Assembly (NCBI RefSeq): GCF_000150275.1
Contig: NW_002060944.1
Coordinates: 7,943,417 to 8,007,416 of the forward strand
From: Trichoplax adhaerens
Taxonomy: Eukaryota > Placozoa > Uniplacotomia > Trichoplacea > Trichoplacidae
Length of the DNA stretch: 64,000 bases
Direction: 5' to 3'
Positions 37,748 to 51,211 of the stretch are shown here, in pieces (within the stretch, counting starts at the first letter, position 1; every line of letters starts with the position of its first letter). The translations under genes were made by a program, and so were the position numbers. The notes beneath the pieces are model-generated. The model did no database searches. It was not told where the DNA came from and worked only from the letters and a program-made list of their open reading frames with translations.

Positions 37748-40700
37748 AAAGGACTGGAGAAGAAAGAAAGCCGCGGATGCCATGACGATAATGGCGAATG
37801 GAGTCAATAGGCATTTGTTTAAGCCCAGTACAAGCAGTATGGAATGGGAAAAATAAAAAAGTCCTGCAGGCATTTTGTATTGAAACTGTCATTATCGAGT
37901 ATTATACCCTTGTGTATCCATCTAATCAACGTTCATAATAGGACATTGATTTTCTCTTGATTGGATTGCCTATTCAGCCAGGACAACGATCTGACGGAGT
38001 TAGCAAATCGATTCCATTCCATTTCTATCTTGGGCCATCGTAGCGACGAGGAGACCAGTGGCAGTCGTTCAAGCCATTCTTCAAGAGTCAATTGCTACCT
38101 TCAAGGCTTTACTTGACCGACAATTTAATTTAATTTGTTATCCTATCGTATTAAGTCAACCCTTCTACTTGAAAAGTGAAAAGAAATCGATTCAGCCAGA
38201 AAATTTCAATTCATACGTTGGCGTCGTTGAATGTCCAATATTTGGATATCTCTCCTATATCCCCCCCCCCCCGTCTTTCGTCATTAGGATTGCATTTTTC
38301 CACGCTTTGCTGACATCTTTATCCACAACTCTATTTTAGACACTTTAACCATTCCATAAACTACCTCCATTGTTGGCCTTATAAGCGACATTCTACAGTT
38401 CCAGCATGTTATCGGTAAGAACGAAACTACCATTTCCACTTGCTCGTGCCATTGACTGTCGATGCATAAATAGGAATAGTTGATGGGAAAATTTTTTATT
38501 TTCCTGTTATTTTAATGACGGGGGCGATATCGTCAATGGACTGTAACTAAATTCGATACCAATGACTCTGTAGATGGGAGAAAATGAGAGATTGATTGAT
38601 TGATGATATTGATAGTATAGTTATTATTATATTTCAATGATATTCAAAATGCGACTCTACTTGCCCTTGAGAATTCCATTCTCACTAGCAGCAATGACAG
38701 TAACATGATGGTAGTTGCAATATCTTTTTATCCTGATGAAGGTTTTGCCTTTTATTCGATATGAAAAGTATAAATACCAGAGAGTGATGGTACGACTGTC
38801 ATGGATTGATTATAAATGTAAGAAAAAAGAATATTTCAACCTTTACTAAATCATTATAATTCGTACAACTTTGACTTTGCTCCTCAATAACAGTTTGAGT
38901 GCAATAAATAAGAACAATCCAGCTTGACCATGGTATGAATCAATAGACACCAACTACAGTATATTGCTAACTTTGATTTATAATTATCACAACTTAGACG
39001 CTGTGTTATAGTCATGACCGATTGAAAACTTCAAGTTGTCCGAAAAATTATCGTCATCATCTTTCCATAGCTTTTATACTCTTTTGAAGAGAATCGCAGC
39101 TTGACTAGTCCGATTGCAATATACTGTGTGCTGTAAATACTCTACTTTTTCATCGACGAGAAATTGAATTTCCTTTTTCTCACGTTTTCACTTTTTTTTG
39201 ATTTTTATTTACTATCCGTTGAGTAGCTACCATCAGTATAGGATGTAATCTCCCATCAGTAATGTACAATAAATTAAATCGTTGCTACTATTTACTTTTA
39301 CTGCGCATACTAGCTATCGATCCAAAACAACATTCCTTCTGAACTCATTAATTTCTCTTTCCTCTATTTTGGGGGCACTTTTCTCTTTTTATTCACTTCT
39401 TATCACAAATACTGTACTCTAGAAGAACTATTATGGCCTTTCAGCATTAGCAATTTTCTGTAATAATGACAGGCTTGCAAGAAATGAAATTGAAGTCAAT
39501 ATCCTCCTAGCGAACATATTGTACTGTACAGAGTCTATCGTTGTAGGTGATGTAGTCATTACGCAAATATCCGTTTACAATGTCGTAAATAAAATGCTGC
39601 GATATCATTCTCTGTTATATTTTCTGTAACCCTTGCAGTTGGTATATTGTCAAGTAAGAAATCAAACGGTAATGATGAAAAGATTAACACTAAGCTCCCA
39701 TCAATTACGAATCATACAATCTTTTCAATAATATTGAAATTGACCACGGTATTTCGCTCACTCAAAGTAGACTCTTTCTATGCAAAAGTTGATCAAAAAA
39801 TAAAATTATCTCTAATTTCACGATTCTTTACAGCTATATTGACATAACTGCGTATTACAGTACAATATACAAGCCTGCACAATATCAGGAGCTATCTTGA
39901 ACATTGACTTTTTGTTGATTTTCGATTAATTTATAATTGAATTCGTGAGCAAATATTGTGTAAGTGCAGTCAACCACAAGTGATTACTTTATATTAGCAG
40001 ACTGTAAATCAGATGGAAAAACCCATAGATTGCTGTCTATGATACATTCTTAATCCACAGTTTAACCAATATCTTTCTATGAATGATTCAATCATGTAAA
40101 TCCTTCGTTATTTTATTCGAGTTGTAAAATGGAATTCATTTGATCAAGTGTGTCTATCTAACATTTAAAATATCAATCAACCAGGATGATCACAACAATA
40201 GCGTAAATTTTCAATACTTTAGATCATTTCTACCTACTGTAAAGCATATTATGGACTACATTTACTTCTATTTTTTTTTAGTATTTGAGCTCACTAAAGT
40301 AAGTAATAGCCAAAGTTTAGTTATTATTACAACCGCCCATAAAATAGAGAAATTTTTTCTACTCGTGTTTTCCTTTGTATATGTTCATATATATAATCAC
40401 AATCTTAAGTTTGACGATTATCATTTTTATTTTTGGATATCTATATATACAGTACAGTACGTCAGGGTCAGTACACGTAGGCTACATATTTTCATCATTT
40501 ATTACCCTTATCGCTACTTGTTTTTATTATACGAAATTATTGCTCAGTATATAGCGATAGCTGTACATTATTTAGCTTTCCTATCTGCGGAAATCTGTTG
40601 TTATCACATTGTTGATGAGCTTGTTATGCGTATGTAAATATCTTAGTACAGAAGCAAAAATAGAACTAGATACAACATAGCAATCACTGACTAAAAGGTC

Positions 40701-42910
40701 AAGTAGTTCTTGAGGCAATTATGGCAATGACTTGATTCACGATGGGGGATAAAATCGATTTTCGTGAAACGGTCTTTATAGCTCTGAACGCGATAATATT
40801 GTTACAAGACGATTGCCAAGGCATTCAATTCCAACGTTAAAATGATCTTTGTCCATCACGATGGCAATACAATAGGATTTTTCCTATCACAAAACAGGAT
40901 ATCTAGTCTACTTCAAGGAGGGTTAATTTAATAGATTGATATAATGATGACACGGTATCATTGGAGGCTAAAAAAATTGTTGTATCTATGTTGTATCTTA
41001 TAAACGGCCATCGTTACGTTTTCTTGAACGTACTGCCTTGTTTTAATATATTGCCCTAACTTCATGATGATGTTTACGTATACTGGCTCACGATTCAATC
41101 TGTTAATAGAATCAAGAAAGGTAAGCAGCACAGTATACAGTACCACAGTAGTATGAAAAGTCCATAATAGTATAATGATAACGTAATTTCATCCTGTTTT
41201 TCATAAAAAATGTAATGTCGATATCGTCTCTCTATTGATTGATGTACCTGATGCCTAGTATGATTAAAGCATACTTCACCGCGTATGATGTACCTTTAAT
41301 GTAGTAGGAACTTTTCATTCTTTTTCTTGTAATTGCGCCAGATTTTACCTACGTGGACTTTCCTGCATATTTAATGTTGGATACCTTACATTATATAGCC
41401 CATTATGCAGTATGTACAGTACTACATTTAGGAAAGCGTCGTCTTCATACAATACTACTGATGCTTATTGTTATTAAAGTGAGCAAATATAGCACATGAG
41501 TGCCTTAATCCACAATGAAATTGGATTGCAATGGTATCGAATTCGTATTGGCAAGATTTTGCTCAAATTTTGTACTCTAGGCACAAATATTACTGTAGTT
41601 ACATCATCGACCAACTTTATGTCATTGCATGCACGGCATATACTGTGCTTTTGCAGATTAGCTTATACTGTGCCTGTAGGTGATAGAATGATCTCTTCTC
41701 CTCAAAATATCTCCTCTGATTAGTCGTTAATTAATTGATGTTTTACTTTAGATCCGACCTCTAAAGTAAGAGGATTTGTAAGGTCATCCTATTCTTTCGG
41801 ATATTCTATAGTGTGTCTGTCCTAAGCCTATTTTTCGACAATAGTAATTAGGCATTTGGCCATCAAGAATAGCTAGAAGGTTGATTGTCCTGGTACTGTG
41901 ACTGCAACTAAAATGTTAACCTCCCTATATACTGTACGTATGTAGCAATGTTTCCAGACCTCACTACAAAAGTTTTTATTTTTCAATGCCTACTTGACGT
42001 ACTGTATATCAGAAGGTATAAGTGATGTAAGATACTGTGCCGTACTGTTACTACTGTCGATTGTAAATTGCTACTCAAGCAGTTAATCAGCAGTAAATTC
42101 CAGCTCTTTTTTTAATTGATCATGGCCAGTATTTTTAGATCAAAATGTTGAACGTTCTTTACCTATTGTCTGGAAATAGCGATATTCTATTGTTTGCCTT
42201 TTTCTATTACAATCTTATCTTATCATATATGATTGGTTATTCTCTAATACTGTTATACTCTCTTTACATCAATGGAAGAAAAACACTTTTTACTGTTGCT
42301 TTTGTCCATCTGATTTTCGTTTATTCGTTTTATTTATTTACTTCTTTAATTTATTGCCTACCAACGACGCAATTTTTGGTGAGAATTTGTATATCCCTTC
42401 TCAATGTCACCATGTCTATACAATGCATATGCGATCAATCCGTTACTGTACCGGTCCAAAATTGATAAATTGTTCAATTTATAGTTATTGAATACGCGGC
42501 AAAATACGATCAGGAATCAGTCATCTCATACAGACTCTTGACAAACCTTAGGGCAAGATTAAAAGTATGCTGCTGATTAATGTAACTATCGAAGATTTTA
42601 CTTTAATACAGCTACCTCACTTGATCAACTCGAAATACTAACGTAAATGACTTGCTAATCGCAAACCACGTTTAGTTGTACGAGATTATTCCTGCTTTCG
42701 ATGATATCAAGTAAAATGTAATGCTGTAACTTACTGACGTTTTCTGCTAAATGCTAAGATGATATTGTATGGGTATTAGTGATTTATGATGACTACGCTA
42801 TGAAATTAACATTGAGTTAAAAACAAATAGTAGTATTGCCGCCATCTGATCATAGAGTACCACCAATAACAAACTGTTAAATAAATATATTTCCTTAATT
42901 AATCACTCTT
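37748..42910. other. 5-kb intergenic stretch, no supported gene
   Basis: No family-like exon recognised. Open frames at 38058-38339, 40140-40637 and 42145-42465 (plus) encode AT-driven, hydrophobic peptides without homology known to me. A C12 homopolymer lies at 38261-38272. TACTGTACAGTA-like words recur (39518, 40449, 41130, 41408, 41930, 42000). The promoter of the RNA-binding protein gene should lie at the right end. Confidence 0.5.
38261..38272 (+). repeat. C12 homopolymer
   Basis: Twelve consecutive cytosines in AT-rich DNA; a site prone to slippage and sequencing-length error. Confidence 0.9.
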
Positions 42911-45276
42911 ATGCCGAATTACTCTTTGCAAAATGAAACTTGTGTTGACATTGAGGTTGATCAAATAGTGATACAACTACAAAAATGAAATTATTTTACT
43001 GATGCATGCTTAGCCGCTAATTTATCGATTCTCTTCCTTTGAAATAGCAAATCTTTTTTGTTGTAATAGGTTATAATTTTCAATTTCTGTATACGATAGG
43101 ACAGTTGGTCCATGATAAAATTTTATATGAGAATACTGCATATTAAAGAGTTCTCATACTGTACAGTACACGTAGTAGTTTCATTTTTATCGCGATAAAA
43201 TTAACCCGTGATCATATTCCATTTTCTATGTTTATCACTAAGGAAAAGTTAGTTAACGTATACTGTATACTTGCAGCTATGTATCTTTCCTTCAATTAGA
43301 AGACAATAACCGATTGTATTTTTTATCCTCGATCCTCATAGGAGGAGTTAGAAAAGTCAATGAAAATTTTTATTGGTGGATTAAGTTTTGATACCACGGA
43401 TGAGACACTTCGAAATTACTTTGCTAAATATGGAGATATTGCTGACAGTGTAGTGATATGCGAGTCTGGTTCAAGGAAACCGAGAGGTTTTGGATTTGTT
43501 ACCTATAAAGATGTAACTAGTGTTAAGAATTGCTTAGCTGGTATACCTCACCAGATTGATGGTAAAACTGTTGAAGTCAAGCATGCAGTACCAAGAGAAA
43601 GTAATGAATTAGCAGCACCTCATGAACGACGCTCTAAAAAGATTTTTATTGGTAGGTCAATAGTCTATTTCCATTATTAGTACTAGCCGTAATTATGAAT
43701 TGTAACTGGTGCCCTGTTCTTGTTAAAATATGTCCGCATATAAATTCCTACTATTGACTTCCAGTCTCCTATCATCTACATACATATTAATTACTAATAA
43801 TTCATTAATATACTAGGCATTTATAACAACATTTGTCGCATTAATTAGACATTAAAGTTTTTAAGGAGTAGATTCACGAATTTTTAAAAATTCTATAAAC
43901 TTCTGCAAGAATATCATATTAACCATTTTTTAACTTATCATACGCGTAGATTATTCTTAGCGGTACAATAACAGAATATGCTATTTTCATTCTTTTTTTC
44001 TTCCAATACCCCATCAAGGTGGACTTGGAGCATCAACTACTGAAACTGAAATTCGCCAGTATTTTAATCAATTTGGTAAAATATTGAATATCGATCTGAA
44101 AAAAGATCGTGACACCAATGTTTTAAGAGGTTTTGGATTTGTAGTATTTGAAGCCGAAGACTCTGTAGATAAGGTCTTAACTGCTAGGTGAGATGATGAA
44201 AGTAATTTTTTCTCTAATTTTATCTTGAATCTGTTGGAATTGTACTGTAGCAGCAATGATTAGGCGCAGTTTTGAACATACACATATTTTAAAAAACAAA
44301 AGTGCACGGTAATATTCAAATTCAATATCGTAAGTATATTAACATTCATACTACAGTGATATCTACAGTATACTGTATCTAAATCAATTGTCATAGATAC
44401 TTCTATGTGGGTACTGTAATTGCTTATTGGATTAATGATGATCATATGTTAAATTACTCTATTTAACATGTTAGATACCATGATGTCGGTGGTCGCAAAG
44501 TTGAAGTTAAGAAAGCTGAGCCACGTAGTGCATTAAGTACCAGTAACAATAACGGTATAGGGCGATTTCCAAGAATGGACACCAATGATACCTACCCATC
44601 AGATGGCTACTTCAAATGGGATGGAAGAGTACGTGAAAAGATTTCCGGCTATTTGGATCGACATGGACCTTTAATTGCTAATGCACAAAGTGATAACAAC
44701 CTATCATTTGTAAACGGATATGATGATCATCGTTTCTCACCGAATCATATCGATAGTGATGAACTACTGCACAAAGGCGGAGCAATATATCGTCGTCAAC
44801 CTGAAAGACCTTCTCGCGTTGATTGTGATGTTCCATACAATTCTGACTTAGTTTTCGATGCAAACTTCTCTAATTATCCCGTAAATAGTATACAGTACGA
44901 CCAAGTACGAGATCTTTATGATCTAGATGCCAATAACTATAATGTCAATCCGCTACCAAGAGACTATCATCGTTCTTTACCATTGTATAGTAAACAACCC
45001 AGCGGAAGGCCTGATGGTAACCATAATAATGTTATCGCGCGTCAAGCTGGTGGCTGCCAGCGGCATTTGTCAAGACTCCATTACGACTTTGATAGAATGC
45101 CAGAACACGATGGAAAAGAAGCCATGGTAGGAAAGATTTCTTCTGAACGATTACCTTATGACTTTCAGCCAAATCTATCGCGTCGTCATAACTCTAATAG
45201 GAGGCAATCAAGGTTAGATCATCCCCAAGCAAGCGGTGCTACCTACAAAGGTATTCGTAGGGCCTACCCATACTAG
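42911..45276 (+). CDS. Two-RRM RNA-binding protein (hnRNP A/B-DAZAP1-Musashi class)
   Basis: Likely regulates splicing, stability or translation of mRNA, as relatives do. Four plus-strand exons: 42911-42955, 43342-43651, 44019-44187, 44475-45276; phases fit and give about 441 residues. The first exon (MPNYSLQNETCVDIE) is inferred from a phase-0 donor matching the acceptor at 43342. If it is wrong, the next start is ATG 43360. RRM1 has RNP2 IFIGGL and RNP1 RGFGFVTY. RRM2 has IFIGGL (split by an intron) and RGFGFVVF, and ends VEVKKAEPR, typical of the class. The C-terminal 250 residues are low complexity, rich in Asn, Asp, Arg, Tyr and Ser, and lack the Gly-rich RGG tail of hnRNP A1. DAZAP1, Musashi and hnRNP A/B cannot be separated from this reading, so no symbol is given. 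Confidence 0.92.
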
Positions 45277-48200
45277 AGCTAATCATTGCTTGATATCCAA
45301 TTTACTTCTTACAAAAAAATTTTGACTGAGAGATTAAATTCAATTACAACCTTCAAGAAACCTTCTTAACATCTGACTTGGATAAATTTTCCTTATGAAT
45401 CAGTCAGTTAATTATTTCTGATATTGACTATTAGACACTTACTAAATTGCAACGCTATTGGTAGTAGTACGGTACACCTATCGCATATTTAGATATTTAG
45501 CGTAATCAACTTAACGTAGCATTGCTTCCTATATCGAATGCAATAGACTGCATCAAATATCTGTTTTACTCGTTAGAGGTCAAAATTATTTAGCATGACA
45601 ATGTATTGAAAGAAATAGATAAATTCATTACTGATATTGATGTTGACTAATAATGCAACTTCAACAAGTATACTCGTATCAAAAAATTTTTACTATAAAA
45701 AATGTTGTTAAAATTTGACATGAAATGAAAATTATTATTTATTCCTGATTACTGTGTAACTAGTTCTGTTATTATTACGACAAAGTGTCGACCATTATGA
45801 TTCAAAAATTTTTATCTATCGTTTATTACCTAAATTAATTCCGCTATCATGTTTGTTTTTAATATCAGATATAATACAAGTTTATTACTAGTCGCTATCT
45901 TAAAATCTACTTTTACGCCTAACAAAGATCTATTGCAATAATGATTGTTGATTCATGCTAATTGCGTATCAGGCTTAACCTTTTGTTACTGTGGAAAGAA
46001 AAAGCTTAATTTATTTCACTTACATTACTTATCAAAATTTTACATATCCTGTAAACATAAAATCTTCCTTTGACCTTGTTAACATGTGATATAGCCTAAA
46101 CGCACAACTGAAAGCATAGCTAAACGTCATATAGACCATTAAAAGTTTATATTTAAGTCACTGTGGTAAGCCTATAATTGCAGATGGATTGTCATCCCCC
46201 ACAGCTTCGTTATCTTTATGATAAATATCTATGGTCTAAATTTTACGATAGTATACTGTAATGTCCTTATTCTGATCTAACAGCACAATTTGAAATTGAA
46301 TTGTAGTGATTCTTAAGTATTAGCTTAAGCTAGCACTCGTATCTACACGCATATAAATGATCATGAAAGTTTTGTATCATGATAAAAAATTACCTTTATA
46401 TTGTTATTTAATAAATTGCAGCCTTAAAGAATGAAACAAATCCAGATTTAATTGCGTAATATATGTGAAAAATTTGCTTTCGTTGAACTATCTAAACGGA
46501 TCAATGTTTAGTATATATTATAAGATATCGTAGGAATAATTACAACTACGAATCTTTAAGGAAGGATAAATTTCTTGATCTCTGTATCATTCCATGACAT
46601 GAAATTAAATATTAGCAAAAGTAAGCATTTAATACATTTAAAAGAAATGTATACAAAGCATTTGATACGTATGATTTGCAACTAAGCTAGATAGAAAGTC
46701 TAATTCAATTAACACGACGTATTTGTCATTTTACAAATAAATATACGGGACCTATCATCTCGACAAAATTATAGATAAGAAATTCTACCTGCCTCTATTC
46801 GTGTATTTTAGTCTAGATTACCTTCATAATTATGCTAATAACTGTTATTACCATTATCAATGCTGTAGCAACATTATCTATCATGCCAAGATCTTTAAGT
46901 TACCGTATGTACTGAAAAAGCTGATATTACAGGTGCTTTCAGGATGCACTTAAGCTTTTGAACCCATGTTACAAATTCCTTCCAAGATAGAGACATGAAC
47001 ATTACGTTACAATATAACAATATCTACTAATCTCGAGAGAGTGTGTGCTCGAATATTTACTACTTTCTACAAGTTCAAGAAACATTCGAACAGTAATATC
47101 TTAAAGCTAGAAGGTTCGTCATCAAATCAAATATAAATCCCTTTTCCATCAGATAGATTCCTAAGTAGCTCTCGTAGCCGTGTCTCGGTAAATTATAGCT
47201 ATTGCTTGCTGTATGATATAAATAACGATAGAAAGGAGCTAACTAACTGTCATAAACATGCAAACTGATACATATTTGAATGGATTGCAACGAAACTGAC
47301 TTATAACGTGCAATTTGATTTTAGTTTGTTAATATTGTTACTTTATTAACACTGCTGGTAATTATTTCTTCGAATTCGCTTTATTTCCTCTTTTCTTTCT
47401 TAATCATTTCAATACTTAGGGTTCATAAATGGTCGAAAATTATACCATGCCCATACTGTAGTTTAAGACTACAAAAGATTTTCACTATTGCGACCGTTAT
47501 ACGGTATTTGAAATTAATTCTAGATACCACACGCTTATATTTTTAAAGAAAAAAATAGCATATTCCAGTAACCATTAATGTCAATCCCATTATCATTTAT
47601 GAGTTTGTATACTGTACGTCTGTACCTTAATGTTATGACCATATGATCGTAAGATCTTAATAAAACATTAAATTAATCAGATCTATATTGGAAACTCTTG
47701 TCTTAATCCCAACCATCCACCCTAGAAATGAGCAGCGCGGGGGTATTTATACTACTGTTAAATGACTTTGATTATGGGTTCATTTTAATAGGTCAGTATA
47801 AGATTCTTACAGTACTTTTAACCTAAAGATTTCTTCATGTAAAACGAATAGCTCTAAGGTAGTCATTTCTGCAGAGTACTAATTATTAAAATAGTATTCG
47901 TTATATCGCTAAGGGTGGCCACTGGGCCTTTAAATTTTGATTTCATGTAATATTCTGATGAAAATTGAATAAACATAGAATCTTTATAGAGTTCTCTACA
48001 CAGCCATTTTGATTGTTACATTTTCTTATAACGGTTGTTATCGACAGAGCAAGCTTTGCTTGCATACGACAGCGATCCTTAGACACATTATAATGATTGG
48101 TATAGAATTGACCACAGTACTAAGGACATTCTACCGCACTGTAGATATCTTACAGTACCTGCTAATCTTAACTTGGTATGTCCATCACCATATATTAGTT

Positions 48201-48370
48201 ATCATAATGTGCTCTGGACCATTAACTAATCTTAATATAGCATAGTATATTACTATTACTGGGATATATATAATATCGAATGATAATACTATCTGTTAAT
48301 TTTATGAACAAATTGACCATAAACGTATATTTGACAGTTTTGCTTACCAACCTTATCATAGCATTAATAC
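45277..48370. other. 3-kb intergenic stretch, nothing recognised
   Basis: Contains the 3' untranslated region of the RNA-binding protein gene near the left end. No exon-like segment, RNA gene or clear repeat found beyond scattered TACTGTA words (46253, 47610, 48150). Confidence 0.5.
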
Positions 48371-48826
48371 CGTATATAGTAACCATCCTTATTCAGTAAA
48401 CATACTAATACGAAAGTTACTTAACGAAATTTGAATTGGTATAGAAATGAATGATCTCTAGGATTTATGTAAATATTATTGAGAAGGTAGAAGTGATTGA
48501 TACACATCAGTAGGTACTATTAGTTCTATTGCTCTCTTGCAATTCGTAGTGTTATCCTACTGTAGTTCCCCTGTCCTGATTACTTTTGATTGCTATACTG
48601 TATATAGTAACCATCATTATTCGGTAAACATACTAATACGAAAGTTACTTAACGAAATTTGAATTGGTATAGAAATGAATGATCTCTAGGGTTTATGTAA
48701 ATATTATTGAGAAGGTATAAGTGATTGATACACATCAGTAGGTACTATTAGTTCTATTGCTCTCTTGCAATTCGTAGTGTTACCCTACTATAGTTCCCCT
48801 GTCCCGGTTATTTTTGATTGCTATAT
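48371..48826 (+). repeat. 228-nt tandem duplication
   Basis: Copy 1 is 48371-48598 and copy 2 is 48599-48826. They are nearly identical: both begin 'gtatatagtaaccatc' and contain 'aaacatactaatacgaaagt', 'gaattggtatagaaatgaat' and 'acacatcagtaggtactatt', with only scattered differences. No coding capacity was seen. It is the youngest-looking duplication in the window. Confidence 0.95.
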
Positions 48827-51211
48827 ATCATATAACAAAAAGTATTTCTAACAGGATAATGTCAGTTAGTCAGCGATCTGATAGGCGAAAGCGAAGTAAA
48901 CAACGTGGAAATGTACAGTATGAATGAGTGGGTAAAAGTGTTCCACATAGCTAAAAATGGAGAGTTACTGTAAGATTAGAGAAATGCGGTATGTACAGTA
49001 TATCAGTATATGTCATACACTCTACTACTACATAGTACACGGTATAAAGTTACTGAACCTCTGACAGGTCTACGACAAATGGTAATACTATCTGTTAAAT
49101 GAGCACATTATCGTAAACCGTCAGCAAAGTGACGGGAGTTTGCACTAGTGTTTATAATTCATAGGCATTTGATTCATTTCTACGATACAGTATAGCCTTA
49201 TAAAGATTTCTTAACACAAAAATTTCGTCCGTCATTTAACTGTAAACCTTAAGAGTTCGTTCTTACACATTTATAGGTGTAAAATATAATTAGCGAAAAG
49301 CACCGAGGGGAATGTCATCAATCGTAGCATAAATATAATTTTGACTAAGTAATTCTTGCTGTTGATAAACTTAGTTAATGCAAATCCAGAAAGAGTATAC
49401 TTAAATTATTTTAATGAAAATAAATAACTCTGCGTCATCGTATACTTTAGGACCAGTCATTTATTTACCAAGCATTGAGGTAATTCAAATACATTAATTG
49501 ATCTAACTCCGGAAACACACTCAAACGGTAAAAATCACCTACTCCAGCATACGTATAATTTCGATTAAGTTATTCGTGCAATAGATACAGTACTGTAAAT
49601 TTTATTCAATACAGAACAGATAAAGTATACGTACTCGTAGGTAACTTTAGATTTGAACAAATGGCTTTATTTCATTATCAGCTATAAGGCCTATCATTCA
49701 TATTTTCAAGCATTTGGATATTTTTACAAGAGTGTAGCAAGAAGTTCGTTTTAGTATTGAGAAGTAGAGTACGTTTGCCGCTAAATTTAATGGTTAATTT
49801 AGCTCTAATATTTCATGCACTATGGTACTTTCGATCACCAAAAATATATTATTCCTGTCTAACATATAAACTTATTTATTTCCGTAATCGCCTACAAACA
49901 AAAAGAAGTACATTTTTTACTGGCTATAAATATTGAGAAATCTTTGCGTCGCTTATCATTAATAAAATGAAACAATTGCAGCAAAATTTAAAATGACGCT
50001 TTGAGTTGAATATCCTGCTACTTGGAGTAATACTTTTGAATTATATAGTACAATAGAGTTGCATATTACACTTCCGTTATTTTCTTTGCTAATAGAAAGT
50101 AACTGTGTGATTTTCTTAATAATAGAATATGGCGATCTAGACCATAGAAGTATAAAAATGTCTTGACTATTTCTTTGTTTGTCCTTGATATAAATATCCG
50201 TAAATTAATATTATCGAAATCAAAAATCTTGGTCGTAAAAATCTTCGATGATATTACTTTCTACTCCGACTGCTAGCCTTTGCTTGGCTATTAATTCCCG
50301 CAATTAAATTGCTAGCTGTGAACTGATACATTATTAATGATTAAATTTTAATTTAGCATGGTACCTAAGGAATTTTTACTCTATTATTCACTGGCAACAC
50401 TCATTCGTATAATATCAAAGTAAGCCTATATCTCCGTTAAATATATTTATATTCTGACCAGACAAAATAGGTTAAAAATATTAACCTATTGGTTTCATTA
50501 TCACATCGACGCCAATGCATTCAATGCAACATTCTAATGGTATCTTTGTGATTTCATTTCTGATGGTGTTCATAAACAATTCAAAATGAAATTTTATAGA
50601 TTATTAATTTACATTCTACAAATAACTTGAAAATTAGTGCGATTTTTGCAGTCAAAAGACTGAATAAATAGTTATTGTCTTCTATACATTAACATGATAT
50701 TAAAAAAGAAGCATGCTTTAACGATCGAACCGTATGATGTATTTTAAGAAATCGAATTCACATTTTGGTATTTACTTGTCATCCTAAACATCATAAGTGA
50801 AACGGAGCTGGCGAAAGTTGCAATCTCTTTATGGATTATAAATTTTTACCTAAATAATGCATCAAGTAAAGGATGCAATATTAATTAGGTATTTATGTTT
50901 TGCCTTCATTCTCAGCTCAATAACATATTCATTGTCTGTTGGGGATAATTAAGTATTTGATTAATTAAAGGATGTTTTCGAGTATTTATTATATTTAACT
51001 ATCGCTTATTTATTCTATTCATGATCTTAGGCCAAGAGAAAACAATAGTGTTGACATATGGTATTTCTGAATTATTATTATATAAAATGTGCGATTTAAA
51101 ATAATTCTAGAGTTACAATAGTGGAGGATTTATTCATATACAGTAAATATTTACTGTAAGACGAACACATTATACGATATAGTAATCATTTTTCATTTCG
51201 TCATAATCATA
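48827..51211. other. Intergenic, nothing recognised apart from a palindrome
   Basis: AT-rich, no exon-like segment. A perfect 20-nt palindrome lies at 51139-51158. Confidence 0.5.
51139..51158. other. Perfect 20-nt palindrome
   Basis: TACAGTAAATATTTACTGTA reads the same on both strands without a spacer. It contains the TACAGTA/TACTGTA half-words that are frequent elsewhere in the window. It could be a dimeric protein-binding site or a motif of the same repeat family. Confidence 0.7.

Noticed and set aside
38058-38339. 93-residue plus-strand frame after the repeat cluster
   Set aside because: It crosses a C12 homopolymer, has no homology known to me and has no exon neighbours.
40140-40637. 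165-residue plus-strand open frame with hydrophobic segments
   Set aside because: It lacks an ATG start, its composition follows the T-rich strand, it runs through TACAGTACAGTA-type repeat sequence, and it resembles no known family.
42145-42465. 106-residue plus-strand frame resembling membrane helices
   Set aside because: Hydrophobicity is expected from T-rich DNA; there is no family signature and no convincing splice partners.
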